A stretch of DNA of 64,000 bases from Streptomyces spinosisporus (lineage in GTDB: Bacteria > Actinomycetota > Actinomycetes > Streptomycetales > Streptomycetaceae): positions 1 to 64,000 of the forward strand of contig NZ_JALDAX010000018.1 of assembly GCF_022698145.1 (NCBI RefSeq). Reading direction: 5' to 3'. The position numbers and the translations under genes are program-made. The notes under the pieces are model-generated. The model was not told the origin of the DNA, made no database searches, and was given only the letters and a program-made list of their open reading frames with translations. Positions 24,891 through 33,538 of the stretch are shown one piece after another. Position 1 is the first letter of the stretch, and each line of letters begins with the position of its first letter.

Positions 24891-26105
24891 TCAGCCGGCA
24901 GCCGGCCGGTATTCGACGACTCGGTCCGCGATCAGTTCGGCGACCTGCTCGTCGGGCAGGCCGAGGTCGCTGCCGAGGATCTGGGCGGTGTGCTGGCCCA
25001 GTCGCGGAGCCGCGTCCCCCACGACCGGCGGGGTGTGCGACATCCGCAGTGCGGAGGTGACGACCGGGTAGCTGCCGTACAACGGATGCTCGACCTCGGC
25101 CACTTGGTCGAGATGCTGGACCTGGGGATCCTTGAACACGGCGTCCATGCGGTTGATCGGTGCCACGGGTGCCCCCGTGCGTGAGAGCACGTCGACCCAG
25201 TGGGCGGACGGGTGTTGCGCCGTCACTTCGGCGATCATGGGGATGAGTTCGTCGCGGTGGAGGACCCGGGCCTGGTTCGTCGCGTATCGAGGGTCCTCGC
25301 GCCACTCGGGGTGGCCGAGGGCCTCGGCGAGCACGCCGAACAGCTTGTCGTTCGGCGAGCCGAGCAGGACATGGCCGTCACTGGTGGGAAATGCTTGGTA
25401 CGGCGCGACGTTGGCGTGGGCGGAGCCCTGCGGTTCGGCGACACTGCCACCGATCAGGTACTGGCTGGCCGCGTTGATCAGAATGGCGAGTTCGGTGCTC
25501 AGCAGGGATATGTCCACGCGTTGTCCCTGTCCCGTGGCGTTGCGATGGTTCAGGGCGCCGAGGACGCCGAGCGCCGCGTACAGTCCCGTCGCCACGTCGA
25601 TCAGCGCGACGCCGGTCTTCACCGGCTCACCACCGGGGGTGCCGGTGATGCTCATCAGCCCGCCCAGCGCCGAGATCATCAGGTCGTAGCCGGGGCGGTC
25701 CTTGTACGGGCCGTCCTGGCCGAAGGCCGAGATGGCGCAGTAGATGAGGCCCGGGTTGGTCTCCCGGAGGGTGTCGTAGTCCAGACCGAGGCGTTGCATC
25801 ACTCCGGGACGGAAGCTCTCGACGACCACATCGGCGCCTGCGACGAGTTCGCGGGCGAGGGCGGCCCCCCGTTCGGTCGAGAGGTCTATGGCGATGCTCT
25901 TCTTGTTGCGGTTCAGGCCCAGGAAGTAGGTGCTGACCTCGCCCCGGGACGGCGGCCCCCAGGCTCGGCTGTCATCGCCCTTGCCCGGCCGCTCCACCTT
26001 GATCACCTCGGCGCCGAGGTCGCCCAGCAGCATGGTGGAGTAGGGGCCCGCGACCACGCGGGAGAAGTCGATGACCCGTAGGCCCTGGAGTGCTGTTTTC
26101 TGCAT
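24891..26105 (-). CDS. CaiB/BaiF-family CoA-transferase (second copy)
   Basis: The 404-residue product has VIDFSRVVAGPYSTMLLGDL, GAEVIKVERPGKGDDSR, NRNKKSIAIDLST, CAISAFGQDGPYKDRPGYDL and ALIDVATGLYAALG with the likely catalytic Asp. It is clearly diverged from the first copy. The pair could form a heteromer, as in some succinyl-CoA:benzylsuccinate-type transferases, or act on two different acids. ATG 26105 has GAAAGG upstream. It lies 18 bases from the next gene in the operon. Confidence 0.88.
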   Translation of the reverse strand: MQKTALQGLRVIDFSRVVAGPYSTMLLGDLGAEVIKVERPGKGDDSRAWGPPSRGEVSTYFLGLNRNKKSIAIDLSTERGAALARELVAGADVVVESFRPGVMQRLGLDYDTLRETNPGLIYCAISAFGQDGPYKDRPGYDLMISALGGLMSITGTPGGEPVKTGVALIDVATGLYAALGVLGALNHRNATGQGQRVDISLLSTELAILINAASQYLIGGSVAEPQGSAHANVAPYQAFPTSDGHVLLGSPNDKLFGVLAEALGHPEWREDPRYATNQARVLHRDELIPMIAEVTAQHPSAHWVDVLSRTGAPVAPINRMDAVFKDPQVQHLDQVAEVEHPLYGSYPVVTSALRMSHTPPVVGDAAPRLGQHTAQILGSDLGLPDEQVAELIADRVVEYRPAAG

Positions 26106-26158
26106 CGCGTACTGCCTTTCACCGTGTGGAGTCGTGAGGGCGCGTGCCGGGTGATGTC

Positions 26159-26932
26159 CTAGGCACGCAGTTCGCCGGTGCCGTCGACGATGTGACGGAG
26201 GGTGGCGAGTTCGTCCGTGGTCGGGGGCGGGGTCCTCGGCCACGGTGGCTCGGTCGGCAGGTGGAATCCCGTCCGGGCGACGACCTCGTCGTCACTGACA
26301 CCGTGGTGGACGCTGCGCACGCGCATGCGGTGTGCCTCGTCGAAGTCGAAGGTCACCAGAGGGGTGACGCACAGGACGGGGCCCTGTGTCGTGATCCCCG
26401 CATCGGCGCGACTGCTGCCGCCGTCGAGATGGCCGGCCGCGGTGAGGTAGTCCACCCGTTCGACGAATGTCCTGGGCGTGTGGCCGGCGCTGAACAGGAT
26501 GATCCGGCCGGACACCACGGCGAAGGAGGTGTTCGCCAGACCCGGGCCGCGGAACGCGGGCAGGGGTCCCTGGTCGAGCCCCGTGGCGGTGAGGTTGACG
26601 TTGCCGTGCCGGTCGATCTGCACGCCGCCGTAGAACATCACGTCCAGGCGCCCGTTCTCGGACATCTCGAAGAGGTCGTAGCCGCTGCCGACCGCTTCCG
26701 CTCCTGGCACCCATCGGCCGTCCGCGGCGGACCGGTAGAGGCGGCCCGGCCGCGGATTGACCACGCCGGACGGGAGGATGAGTGTCAGGTCGGGAGCGTG
26801 CAGCTGCTGTGCCAGCAGGCAGGCGGCGACGGGTACGAGCGAACTGGCACCTGTCACGGCCAGCTCTCCGTTGCGCAGTTCGCGTGCGATCAGGATCGTC
26901 ATCAGCTCGTCGCTGGTGGGCGCGTCAGTCAT
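26159..26932 (-). CDS. Class I CoA-transferase beta-type subunit (GctB/IpdB-like)
   Basis: The 257-residue protein has the fold of glutaconate CoA-transferase subunit B and of IpdB, the small subunit of a steroid-ring hydrolase. Visible blocks are LAVTGASSLVPVAACLLAQQ, GYDLFEMSENGRLDVMFYGG, VQIDRHGNVNLT and GPVLCVTPLVTFDFDEAHRM. Classical class I transferases have a catalytic Glu in an E-(S/N)-G motif; here the matching place reads LPSG (53-56), so that Glu is absent. IpdB is reported to lack it too, which favours a hydrolase or other non-transferase role. It overlaps the alpha-type gene by 4 bases (ATGA). Confidence 0.75.
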   Translation of the reverse strand: MTDAPTSDELMTILIARELRNGELAVTGASSLVPVAACLLAQQLHAPDLTLILPSGVVNPRPGRLYRSAADGRWVPGAEAVGSGYDLFEMSENGRLDVMFYGGVQIDRHGNVNLTATGLDQGPLPAFRGPGLANTSFAVVSGRIILFSAGHTPRTFVERVDYLTAAGHLDGGSSRADAGITTQGPVLCVTPLVTFDFDEAHRMRVRSVHHGVSDDEVVARTGFHLPTEPPWPRTPPPTTDELATLRHIVDGTGELRA

Positions 26933-27849
26933 GAGACGACACTCGCCAGACGTTCGATGCGTTCCGCGCCGCCCACAGCGGCGAGATACTCCTGCGGGGT
27001 GCGTGGACGCAGCACATAGGGCTCCAGATAGTCGCTTCGCCACCCGGCCGCCGTCCGCCCGGCCGCCATGTACGCGGTCAGACGCTCCTCGTCATGGGCG
27101 TAGTGGCCCTGGCTCGCGCAGGGGTGTGCCCCGTACGGGGTCTCGACGACGGCGTCCACCAGGTAGCCGGGGATCACGGTGAGGTGCGGCTCGCGGCGTA
27201 TCTCGTCGTTGTCGACCAGCCGATCCACGCACACGATGACCTTGTGCGAGGCCTTGGCCAGCAACGGATCGCAGAACGGCGTGCCCTCGTACCGCACGTT
27301 GCCGTAGATGTCCGCCTCCTGGGCGTGCAGGAGGCAGACGTCCGGTGCCATCGCGGCCGGAGCGGCCACGTCCGCGCCACCGAAGGCGTCGGACGAGCCG
27401 GCCAGGGGTGAACGACGCAGCAGGTCGGTGCCCTTGAGCGAGTGGACGGGGTGCTTCGGCAACGCCTCGAGCGTCGCCATCAGACCGCCGAGGAGGAGCG
27501 CCTCGTCTCCGTCGATGATCTCCACCTCACCGGATTCGCCGGCTCTGCGGAAGTTGGGCGCCATGCCGAGGTGGTCGAAGGAGACATGTGCGAGGTAGGC
27601 GGTGCGCACGGCGCCCGCCCCGATCAACAGGTCCACCGCATAGCTGGACGGCGGCGCGGCCACGATCGTGAGCCCTTCCACGCCCTGGCGGATCAGTTCG
27701 TGCACCGCGGCCGACGGGTTGTTGTGGAACCACAGGCCGCCCAGGGCCACGAAGGAGCCCGAGGGCACGAGTGCCACGGCTTCCGACAGGGCCGTCGCCT
27801 TCGACGTGCGCACGGTCCGGGCTGCGGGTGGCGGACTCGACGCGTCCAT
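26929..27849 (-). CDS. Class I CoA-transferase alpha-type subunit (GctA/IpdA-like)
   Basis: The 306-residue protein contains SGSFVALGGLWFHNNPSAAV, FDHLGMAPNFRRAGESGEVE and APDVCLLHAQEADIYGNVRY, typical of GctA/IpdA/3-oxoacid transferase alpha chains. Together with the next gene it makes a heteromeric enzyme. AGGAGG lies 8 bases before ATG 27849, which fixes the start; an ATG at 27870 lies inside an inverted repeat. It is the first gene of the leftward operon. Its promoter region is shared with the divergent MHS transporter. Confidence 0.78.
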   Translation of the reverse strand: MDASSPPPAARTVRTSKATALSEAVALVPSGSFVALGGLWFHNNPSAAVHELIRQGVEGLTIVAAPPSSYAVDLLIGAGAVRTAYLAHVSFDHLGMAPNFRRAGESGEVEIIDGDEALLLGGLMATLEALPKHPVHSLKGTDLLRRSPLAGSSDAFGGADVAAPAAMAPDVCLLHAQEADIYGNVRYEGTPFCDPLLAKASHKVIVCVDRLVDNDEIRREPHLTVIPGYLVDAVVETPYGAHPCASQGHYAHDEERLTAYMAAGRTAAGWRSDYLEPYVLRPRTPQEYLAAVGGAERIERLASVVS

Positions 27850-27867
27850 CCCGGTCACCTCCTGCGT

Positions 27868-27896
27868 CATTATATGGTCGCTGTGTTCACATAATG
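27868..27896. promoter_or_regulatory. Inverted repeat, candidate operator of the leftward CoA operon
   Basis: CATTATATG and CACATAATG form an 8-of-9 inverted repeat with an 11-base spacer, in an AT-rich patch just upstream of the first CoA-transferase gene. It overlaps or adjoins the expected leftward promoter. The IclR protein or another local regulator could bind it. Confidence 0.45.
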
Positions 27897-28031
27897 GTGC
27901 GCACGGTGAAAGCGCGTGTCAAGACCAGAGCGCTCTGCGATCAAGGAGAGACGCAGCGCACATGGATGAGTCGACGAGGGACGGCCGGCCGCCGAACGGC
28001 GCGCGATCTGAATCCGGCTCGTTCCTAGGGG

Positions 28032-28109
28032 TTGACAGCCGGAGCGACCGACTGGACGATTCGAGCACATTACATGGCCCATATGGCGCCAATAGCGCCA
28101 TTACATGGC
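28032..28109. promoter_or_regulatory. Promoter-like box and repeated CATTACATGGC upstream of transporter
   Basis: TTGACA at 28032-28037 is a possible -35 box. The 11-base sequence CATTACATGGC occurs twice, at 28068-28078 and 28099-28109, start to start 31 bases (about three helical turns). Between them is GGCGCCAATAGCGCC, an inverted repeat with a 5-base centre. The -10 element is weak (GACGAT). This looks like a cooperative regulator site for the transporter gene. Confidence 0.45.
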
Positions 28110-28212
28110 TCTCGCCGGTTGCTTCGCCCCCAGGCAGGCACGCAACAGATCTCTCGCGCAGCCCCCTCCTCAGCAGCCCGCGTATGAGCAACCCTTGACC
28201 TAGGAGGCCCTC

Positions 28213-29553
28213 ATGGGCATGGTTCCAGCGGCCGACGTCCCGCGTACCGAATCCCCGCGCCGGCTCATCGCATCGGCGGGCATCGGCAACTTCGCGGAGT
28301 GGTACGACTTCGCGGTCTACGGCGTGGTCGCGTCCATCCTCGCCAAGCAGTTCTTCCCCGCAGGCAATCCCGCCGTCGCCCTGATCAGCGCGTACGCCCT
28401 CTTCGGCCTCACCTATGTGAGCCGTCCCCTGGGAGGGCTGTTCGCAGGATGGCTCGGGGACACCCTCGGCCGTCGCCGTGCACTGTCCTTCACCGTGCTC
28501 CTGATGTGCACCGGGACCATGCTCATCGGCTTCATCCCGACCTACTCCAAGATCGGCATCGCGGCTCCGCTACTCCTGGCCATATGCCGGCTGATCCAGG
28601 GTCTGGGCACCGGCGGCGAGTACAGCTCGGCCATCGCCTTCGTCTACGAACACAGTGATCCGCGCGTGAGACCGGTCCGCATCAGCTACCTCGTGACGAT
28701 GACCTTCCTCGGCATCACCACGTCCGTCCTGGCGGCCAGCGTGTGCACGGCGATCGTCGGCGAGAGCGTCTTCGAGAACTGGGGCTGGCGCATCCTGTTC
28801 CTGCTCTCCGGTCCCTTGGGCATCGCCGGTCTGTACTTGCGTAACCGAGTGGCCGAGACCCCCGAATTCGCACGGGTCAACGCGGAGTCCGAAGTCCAGC
28901 ACACAAAGGCGACACCGATCCGGGCCGCCTTCCGTACGCAGGCCAAAGCCATGGTGCTGTTCTTCTGCGTGGTCTCCGCCTACGCCTTGATCACCCCGGT
29001 GCTGTCCTCGTACTTCATCACCTTCATGCAGTCGTCCGGTGGCATCAGCCACGGTGCGTCCTACTGGATCTCCGTCGTCGTCAACCTGGTCATGATCGGA
29101 GCGACGCTCGTTGCCGGAAGGCTCATGTCCAACCACGGACTTCAGCGCACGTTCGTCATCGGCGGACTGTTCATCGCCGTGATCAGCGTGCCTGCCTTCG
29201 CGCTGGCTTCCCACGGCGTGGCCGGCGCTCTGGTGGGCGGATCGCTGCTGGCCGTGGGCAAGGGCATCGTCGCCGTCGCCGGCGCCATGGCCATGTCGTA
29301 CATGTTCCCGGCACGTGTGCGGGTGACCGCCGGTGCCTTCGCCTACAACGTCTGCACCATCACCTTCGGCGCGGCCGGCCCCGCCATCGGTCTCTGGCTC
29401 AACGACGCCACCGGGACCAGTACGGCCTTCAGCGTGTACCTGGCAGTGGTGGGCGCCCTGTCGGTCGTCGCCGCCTGTGTCGGCAGGTCACGGCTGATCC
29501 AACCGGCCACGCCGGCACCCGCTCCCGCGGGGCCGCTCGAGTACCAGCACTGA
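28213..29553 (+). CDS. MFS transporter, metabolite:H+ symporter (MHS) type
   Basis: This 446-residue protein has about 12 membrane helices. MHS features are the start IGNFAEWYDFAVYGVVASI, the loop SRPLGGLFAGWLGDTLGRRR between helices 2 and 3, and RLIQGLGTGGEYSSAIAFVY. The family imports organic acids, betaines and similar small solutes. AGGAGG precedes ATG 28213. It is divergent from the CoA-enzyme operon and followed by an epimerase gene 15 bases downstream, so it probably imports the substrate of this module. Confidence 0.9.
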   Translation: MGMVPAADVPRTESPRRLIASAGIGNFAEWYDFAVYGVVASILAKQFFPAGNPAVALISAYALFGLTYVSRPLGGLFAGWLGDTLGRRRALSFTVLLMCTGTMLIGFIPTYSKIGIAAPLLLAICRLIQGLGTGGEYSSAIAFVYEHSDPRVRPVRISYLVTMTFLGITTSVLAASVCTAIVGESVFENWGWRILFLLSGPLGIAGLYLRNRVAETPEFARVNAESEVQHTKATPIRAAFRTQAKAMVLFFCVVSAYALITPVLSSYFITFMQSSGGISHGASYWISVVVNLVMIGATLVAGRLMSNHGLQRTFVIGGLFIAVISVPAFALASHGVAGALVGGSLLAVGKGIVAVAGAMAMSYMFPARVRVTAGAFAYNVCTITFGAAGPAIGLWLNDATGTSTAFSVYLAVVGALSVVAACVGRSRLIQPATPAPAPAGPLEYQH

Positions 29554-29568
29554 CGGAACGGAGAGAAC

Positions 29569-30555
29569 GTGCGCAGCCTGACCGCAACGGTGGAGGACTT
29601 CCCGATCCGGGGGGTCTTCCGCATCAGTCGCGGAGCGAAGACAGTCGCCCAGGTCGTCACCGTGACGATCAGTCAGGAGGGCGTGACGGGACGCGGGGAA
29701 GGAGTCCCCTACGCCCGTTACGGCGAGACGGCCGGCAGTGTCTGCGCCCAGATCGAGCAGGTCCGCGAGCGCGTGCAACAGGGAATGGAAAGGGACGAAC
29801 TGCAGTCCGTGCTGCCACCGGGGGCCGCACGCAACGCGCTCGACTGCGCGCTGTGGGACCTGACTGCACGCCGCACCGGCCAACCTGTCGCCGACCTCGC
29901 GGGTCTGCCCAAGGCACTGCAGCCCGTGATGACGGCCTTCACGCTCAGCCTCGACACACCCGAACGCATGGGCGCTGCGGCACTCGGCCATGCCCGTCTG
30001 CCCCTTCTTAAGGTGAAGCTCGGCGGAGACGGTGATCTGGAACGCGTGCGGGCTGTCCGTACGGCAGCGCCCTCGGCCCGCCTCATCCTCGATGCCAACG
30101 AGTCGTGGACGCCGGAGCAGTTGCGTCAATTCACCCCGCACCTCAAGGAGTTGGGCGTCGAACTGATCGAGCAACCCCTTCCGGCAGCCGAAGACGACTT
30201 CCTAGCCTCGTTCGACAGCCCGGTGCCCCTCGCGGCGGACGAGTCCTGCCGCGGCCTCGCGACGCTGAACGACGTGGTCGGCAAGTACGCGATCGCCACC
30301 ATCAAGCTGGACAAGACGGGCGGCCTGACCGAAGCGCTGCAACTGGAGGCGGAGGCACGCAAGGCCGGCCTGAGGACGATGACCGGATGCATGGTCGCGA
30401 CGTCTTTGTCCATGGCGCCGGGAGTCGTGCTCGCACAGCGCACCGACATCGTCCATCTCGACGGTCCACTCCTGCTGGAACGCGACCGCGAGCCCTCGCT
30501 TCATTACGAGGGCGCGATGACTCACCCCGCCGATGGCGGAGTCTGGGCACAGTAG
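29569..30555 (+). CDS. Enolase-superfamily epimerase/racemase (DgcA-like)
   Basis: The 328-residue protein has the muconate-lactonizing-enzyme fold. Catalytic and metal residues are visible: LKVKLGG (KxK acid/base), LDANESW (Asp ligand), IEQPLPA (Glu ligand), AADESC (Asp ligand) and IKLDKTGGL (second Lys). The MTGCMVATSLSMAPG and LDGPLLLERDREP blocks resemble L-Ala-D/L-Glu epimerases and N-acetyl-D-Glu racemase DgcA. It is translated from GTG 29569 after ACGGAGAGAAC and is cotranscribed with the transporter. It may set the stereochemistry of the imported compound; the true substrate is unknown. Confidence 0.82.
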   Translation: MRSLTATVEDFPIRGVFRISRGAKTVAQVVTVTISQEGVTGRGEGVPYARYGETAGSVCAQIEQVRERVQQGMERDELQSVLPPGAARNALDCALWDLTARRTGQPVADLAGLPKALQPVMTAFTLSLDTPERMGAAALGHARLPLLKVKLGGDGDLERVRAVRTAAPSARLILDANESWTPEQLRQFTPHLKELGVELIEQPLPAAEDDFLASFDSPVPLAADESCRGLATLNDVVGKYAIATIKLDKTGGLTEALQLEAEARKAGLRTMTGCMVATSLSMAPGVVLAQRTDIVHLDGPLLLERDREPSLHYEGAMTHPADGGVWAQ

Positions 30556-30832
30556 CGCGACGTGGCGCAAGGTGCAGGGCGAGGGTCCGGTAGGCGGCGA
30601 TCACGAGTCCGGCTCCGCAGCCCGCCACGGGAAGGGGCAGCGCCATGGAGACCGCCATGTTGTCCCCGGGCCGGGCGCCACCCGCCACGAACGATCGCCG
30701 GCGGGCGGCTCGTGCATCGCACCGAGCCGGCCGTCGTGGGAGGCGAGGTCGTGCATACGACGGCCGCACCGGCCCGAAGGTCAGGCGATCGCCCTCTGGC
30801 GATGGCAGCCACCTCGCGGTCCCTGCCGGTAC

Positions 30833-31873
30833 TCACGCCATCCGCCGGGGCACGGGTCCCACACGGGGGCGGCTCGTGGACTGCCGCACGACGAGGCGCC
30901 CTTCGATGCGGACGGACCGTCGCTCGTGCGAGGACTGGTCTGATCCGGCGTCGATACGCTGGAGGAGCAGACGAGCGGCGATGTCGCCCATCTCTTTGAG
31001 AGGAAGCTCGTACGTCGTGAGCGGCGGGGAGGCGACGCCGTACCAGCGGGGGTTGAGAAAGCCCACTACGGACATGTCGTCGGGAATGCTGACGCCGGCC
31101 TCGCGCAGTGTCTCCAGAACTCCCAAGACGATGCGGGAACTCGAGGCGTAGATCGCCGTGACGCCCGGATGGTCGCGCAGTATGCGCAGCGTGGCTTCCC
31201 GGCCCCACTCGGCGTCGTACGCGCCGACCAGACGAGGACAGTCACGCCTGCGCAGCCGTTGCCGACGACAGGCATCGTCGAACCCGGCGAGCCGCGCCTG
31301 CGTCGTGCTCAGATCCTTCGGCCCGGTGATCATGGCGATGGAAGCATGTCCGAGGCCGACAAGGTGGTCCACGATCTCCGCGCTGCCGCGCTGCTCGTCA
31401 CCGGTCACTGAATCCACGCTGTCCAGTTCGGAACGCCGGGCGTACTCCACGATCGGCAACGTGGGACTCAATGTCCGGATCACCTGTGCGCCCTGCGGGC
31501 TGCAGGGGGTGTGAGCGATTCCGTCGACCCGGCGCTCCACCAGGGAGGCCAGCAGCTCGGCATCGGTCTCCGGGTCGCTGTTGCTGCAGCACAGGACCAA
31601 GCGGTATCCCTCCCGCGCGAAAACGTCCTGGAGGATGGCGGCACCCGAGGTGTAAAACTCGTTCTCGATATCCGGGATCACCAGCCCGACGGCCTTGGAC
31701 TGCGACTGGCGCAGTGCCCGCGCCAGCGCGTTGGTCTGGTATCCCAGGCGTTTCGCCGCCTGCTCGACCTTGCGTCGCGTCGCGGGGCTCACCTTCGGTG
31801 CCCCGCTGAGGGCACGGGAGACCGTGCCGAGCCCCAGGCCGGTCTCCTGCGCGATGTCCTTGAGCGTTGCCAC
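30833..31873 (-). CDS. LacI-family transcriptional repressor
   Basis: The 346-residue protein begins at GTG 31873 with ATLKDIAQETGLGLGTVSRA, the LacI helix-turn-helix, followed by the hinge-helix block NALARALRQSQSKAVGLVIP and a periplasmic-binding-like effector domain. It is divergent from the ABC transporter operon at 32181. A perfect palindrome, GTGGAAAGCTTTCCAC, precedes that operon. The family pairing with a ribose-type ABC importer suggests that the imported compound or an early product is the inducer. The Shine-Dalgarno of the chosen start is weak; the frame stays open upstream without family similarity. Confidence 0.9.
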   Translation of the reverse strand: MATLKDIAQETGLGLGTVSRALSGAPKVSPATRRKVEQAAKRLGYQTNALARALRQSQSKAVGLVIPDIENEFYTSGAAILQDVFAREGYRLVLCCSNSDPETDAELLASLVERRVDGIAHTPCSPQGAQVIRTLSPTLPIVEYARRSELDSVDSVTGDEQRGSAEIVDHLVGLGHASIAMITGPKDLSTTQARLAGFDDACRRQRLRRRDCPRLVGAYDAEWGREATLRILRDHPGVTAIYASSSRIVLGVLETLREAGVSIPDDMSVVGFLNPRWYGVASPPLTTYELPLKEMGDIAARLLLQRIDAGSDQSSHERRSVRIEGRLVVRQSTSRPRVGPVPRRMA

Positions 31874-32142
31874 GTGGAAACGATACCGCCTGCGTCGCCC
31901 CCGCCACACGCCGATCACTCCGCCTCGCGATTTCAGGATCTGGCCCAGGCCTGAAGCCGATCCACCTCGCCACATTCCGTCGCGCATCATCGCTTCAGCG
32001 GCATCTGTGCTGCTCACGCCTCCTGCGTGCCCGACAGCGCGTGGGATGGTTTCCACTTCGTTGCCGTTCGATCGAAATCCCCTCGCTGGAAGCCATTGAC
32101 ATAGCCCCAGCCTGAGTCGCATGCTCTCAGCTACCTGAACCA

Positions 32143-32158
32143 GTGGAAAGCTTTCCAC
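32143..32158. promoter_or_regulatory. LacI-type operator
   Basis: GTGGAAAGCTTTCCAC is a perfect 16-bp palindrome with a central GC step, typical of LacI/PurR-family sites. It lies 22 bases before the start of the substrate-binding protein gene. A possible half site, GTGGAAACG, sits at the start of the divergent LacI gene (31874-31882). Confidence 0.75.
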
Positions 32159-32180
32159 GACATCGAAGGGGATGAGTCCG

Positions 32181-33458
32181 ATGGGACGTCGGCCGCCGCT
32201 CTTCAGACGCCGTCACTTGATTGCCCTCACCATGACCGCCGCCCTCACGGGAACAGCGGCCTGCGCGGCCAAAGGAGGCTCGGACACGGACGCAAGGGCA
32301 GCGGGCGCCGGCACCGGCGGGAAGGGCTGTGGGACTCTCACCTACAAGGACCCCGGTGGAAACGCCGACCTTTCGCAGCTGCCGAAGAAGATCCGCGAGG
32401 GATACAACGGATACTTCGCCCCCGTCAACACGTCGGTCTACAAAGACTTCAAAGCAAAGTCCACCGGCCATCTGAAGATCGGTTACAGCGACTCCTTCTC
32501 CGCGAACGGCTGGCGCGGAGACGCGCTCGCCCGGCTCAAGCAGGATGCCGCAGCCCTCCAGAAGTCCGGCGTGATGAGCAGCTTGCGCACCGCCAACTCC
32601 AACCTCGACAACAGCCTCCAGATCCAGCAGATCACCAGCATGATCAACCAGCGAGTGGACGCGATCATCGCCATCCCCAACTCGCCGACCGCCTTCAACA
32701 ACGTCATCAAGCAGGCCTACGACGCCGGCATCCCGCTCATCACGCTCAACTCGCATGTGACGTCGCCCTACGCCATCAATGTGGACACCAACTACCACCT
32801 GACCGGAGAACTCGTCGGCGCGGGCGTCGCGAAGATCGTCAAGGGGCAGGGCGACGTCCTGGTGGTGGACGGCATCAACGGTTCGCCCGCCAGCTCCACC
32901 CTGCACCAGGGCTACCAGGCGGCGTTCGCCAAGTGCCCGGGCATCCACGTCAAGGGCTCGCTGGAAGGCCAGTGGAGCGAAGCCACGGCGAAGTCCCTGG
33001 TGCTGCAGTACCTCTCCACCCACCCCGGACAACTTGCGGCCGTGGTCAACAGCGGTGGCATGACCAACGGCATTCTGCAGGCCCTGCAACAGACCGGCCG
33101 CAAACCGGTGCCCATCGGCGACGCCAACCCCGACCAGGGGTCACTCGTCTCCCTGCGCAAACTGCTCCCCGACCAGTACGCGGCCGGTGTGACACCGCCC
33201 GCGCAGGGCATGGACGCCGCGCTGCTGACCGCCATCGCCGTACTGCACGGTCAGGGACCCAAGTACGACGCGATCGTCGCCACTCCCACGCAGATCACCG
33301 GCCGCGCCGCCCTCGACGACTGGATCCGCGACGGCTGGACCGCTTCGTCGGCGGCTCAGGCGCCCGCCCCGCCCGGAACCGACTGGCTGTCTCCTCAGCA
33401 GCTGCGGTCCTACTTCCAGCGGCCCGCCGCACTTCCCGAGCTGCCGCCACTGCCATGA
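32181..33458 (+). CDS. ABC transporter substrate-binding lipoprotein (ribose/sugar type)
   Basis: The 425-residue protein begins with an Arg-rich signal peptide and a lipobox-like TAAC (Cys28), so it is probably a lipoprotein. The mature part has the type I sugar-binding fold, with LKIGYSDSFSANGWRGDAL, QQITSMINQRVDAIIAIPNS, PLITLNSHVTS and GDVLVVDGINGSPASST. ATG 32181 was chosen because GAAGGGG lies 9 bases upstream; ATG 32172 directly abuts that site. It is the first gene of the 13-gene operon controlled by the LacI-type operator. The ligand could be a sugar, nucleoside, polyol or another small molecule. Confidence 0.88.
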   Translation: MGRRPPLFRRRHLIALTMTAALTGTAACAAKGGSDTDARAAGAGTGGKGCGTLTYKDPGGNADLSQLPKKIREGYNGYFAPVNTSVYKDFKAKSTGHLKIGYSDSFSANGWRGDALARLKQDAAALQKSGVMSSLRTANSNLDNSLQIQQITSMINQRVDAIIAIPNSPTAFNNVIKQAYDAGIPLITLNSHVTSPYAINVDTNYHLTGELVGAGVAKIVKGQGDVLVVDGINGSPASSTLHQGYQAAFAKCPGIHVKGSLEGQWSEATAKSLVLQYLSTHPGQLAAVVNSGGMTNGILQALQQTGRKPVPIGDANPDQGSLVSLRKLLPDQYAAGVTPPAQGMDAALLTAIAVLHGQGPKYDAIVATPTQITGRAALDDWIRDGWTASSAAQAPAPPGTDWLSPQQLRSYFQRPAALPELPPLP

Positions 33459-33538
33459 CCCGGCACGTCGGCCACCAGGAGAACACACCGCTTCCGCAGC
33501 GCTGCGCCGGACCGTCCTTCGAGAAAGGGGAAGAGTCA

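Noticed and set aside
30556..30832. Possible membrane-protein remnant (MALPLPVAGCGAGLVIAAYR) on the minus strand
   Set aside because: Only about 20 hydrophobic residues, with no family pattern and no conserved start.
32933..33538. N-terminal extension of the ABC ATPase frame by about 200 codons
   Set aside because: It overlaps the substrate-binding protein gene in another frame and has no family similarity; GTG 33539 has a good ribosome binding site.
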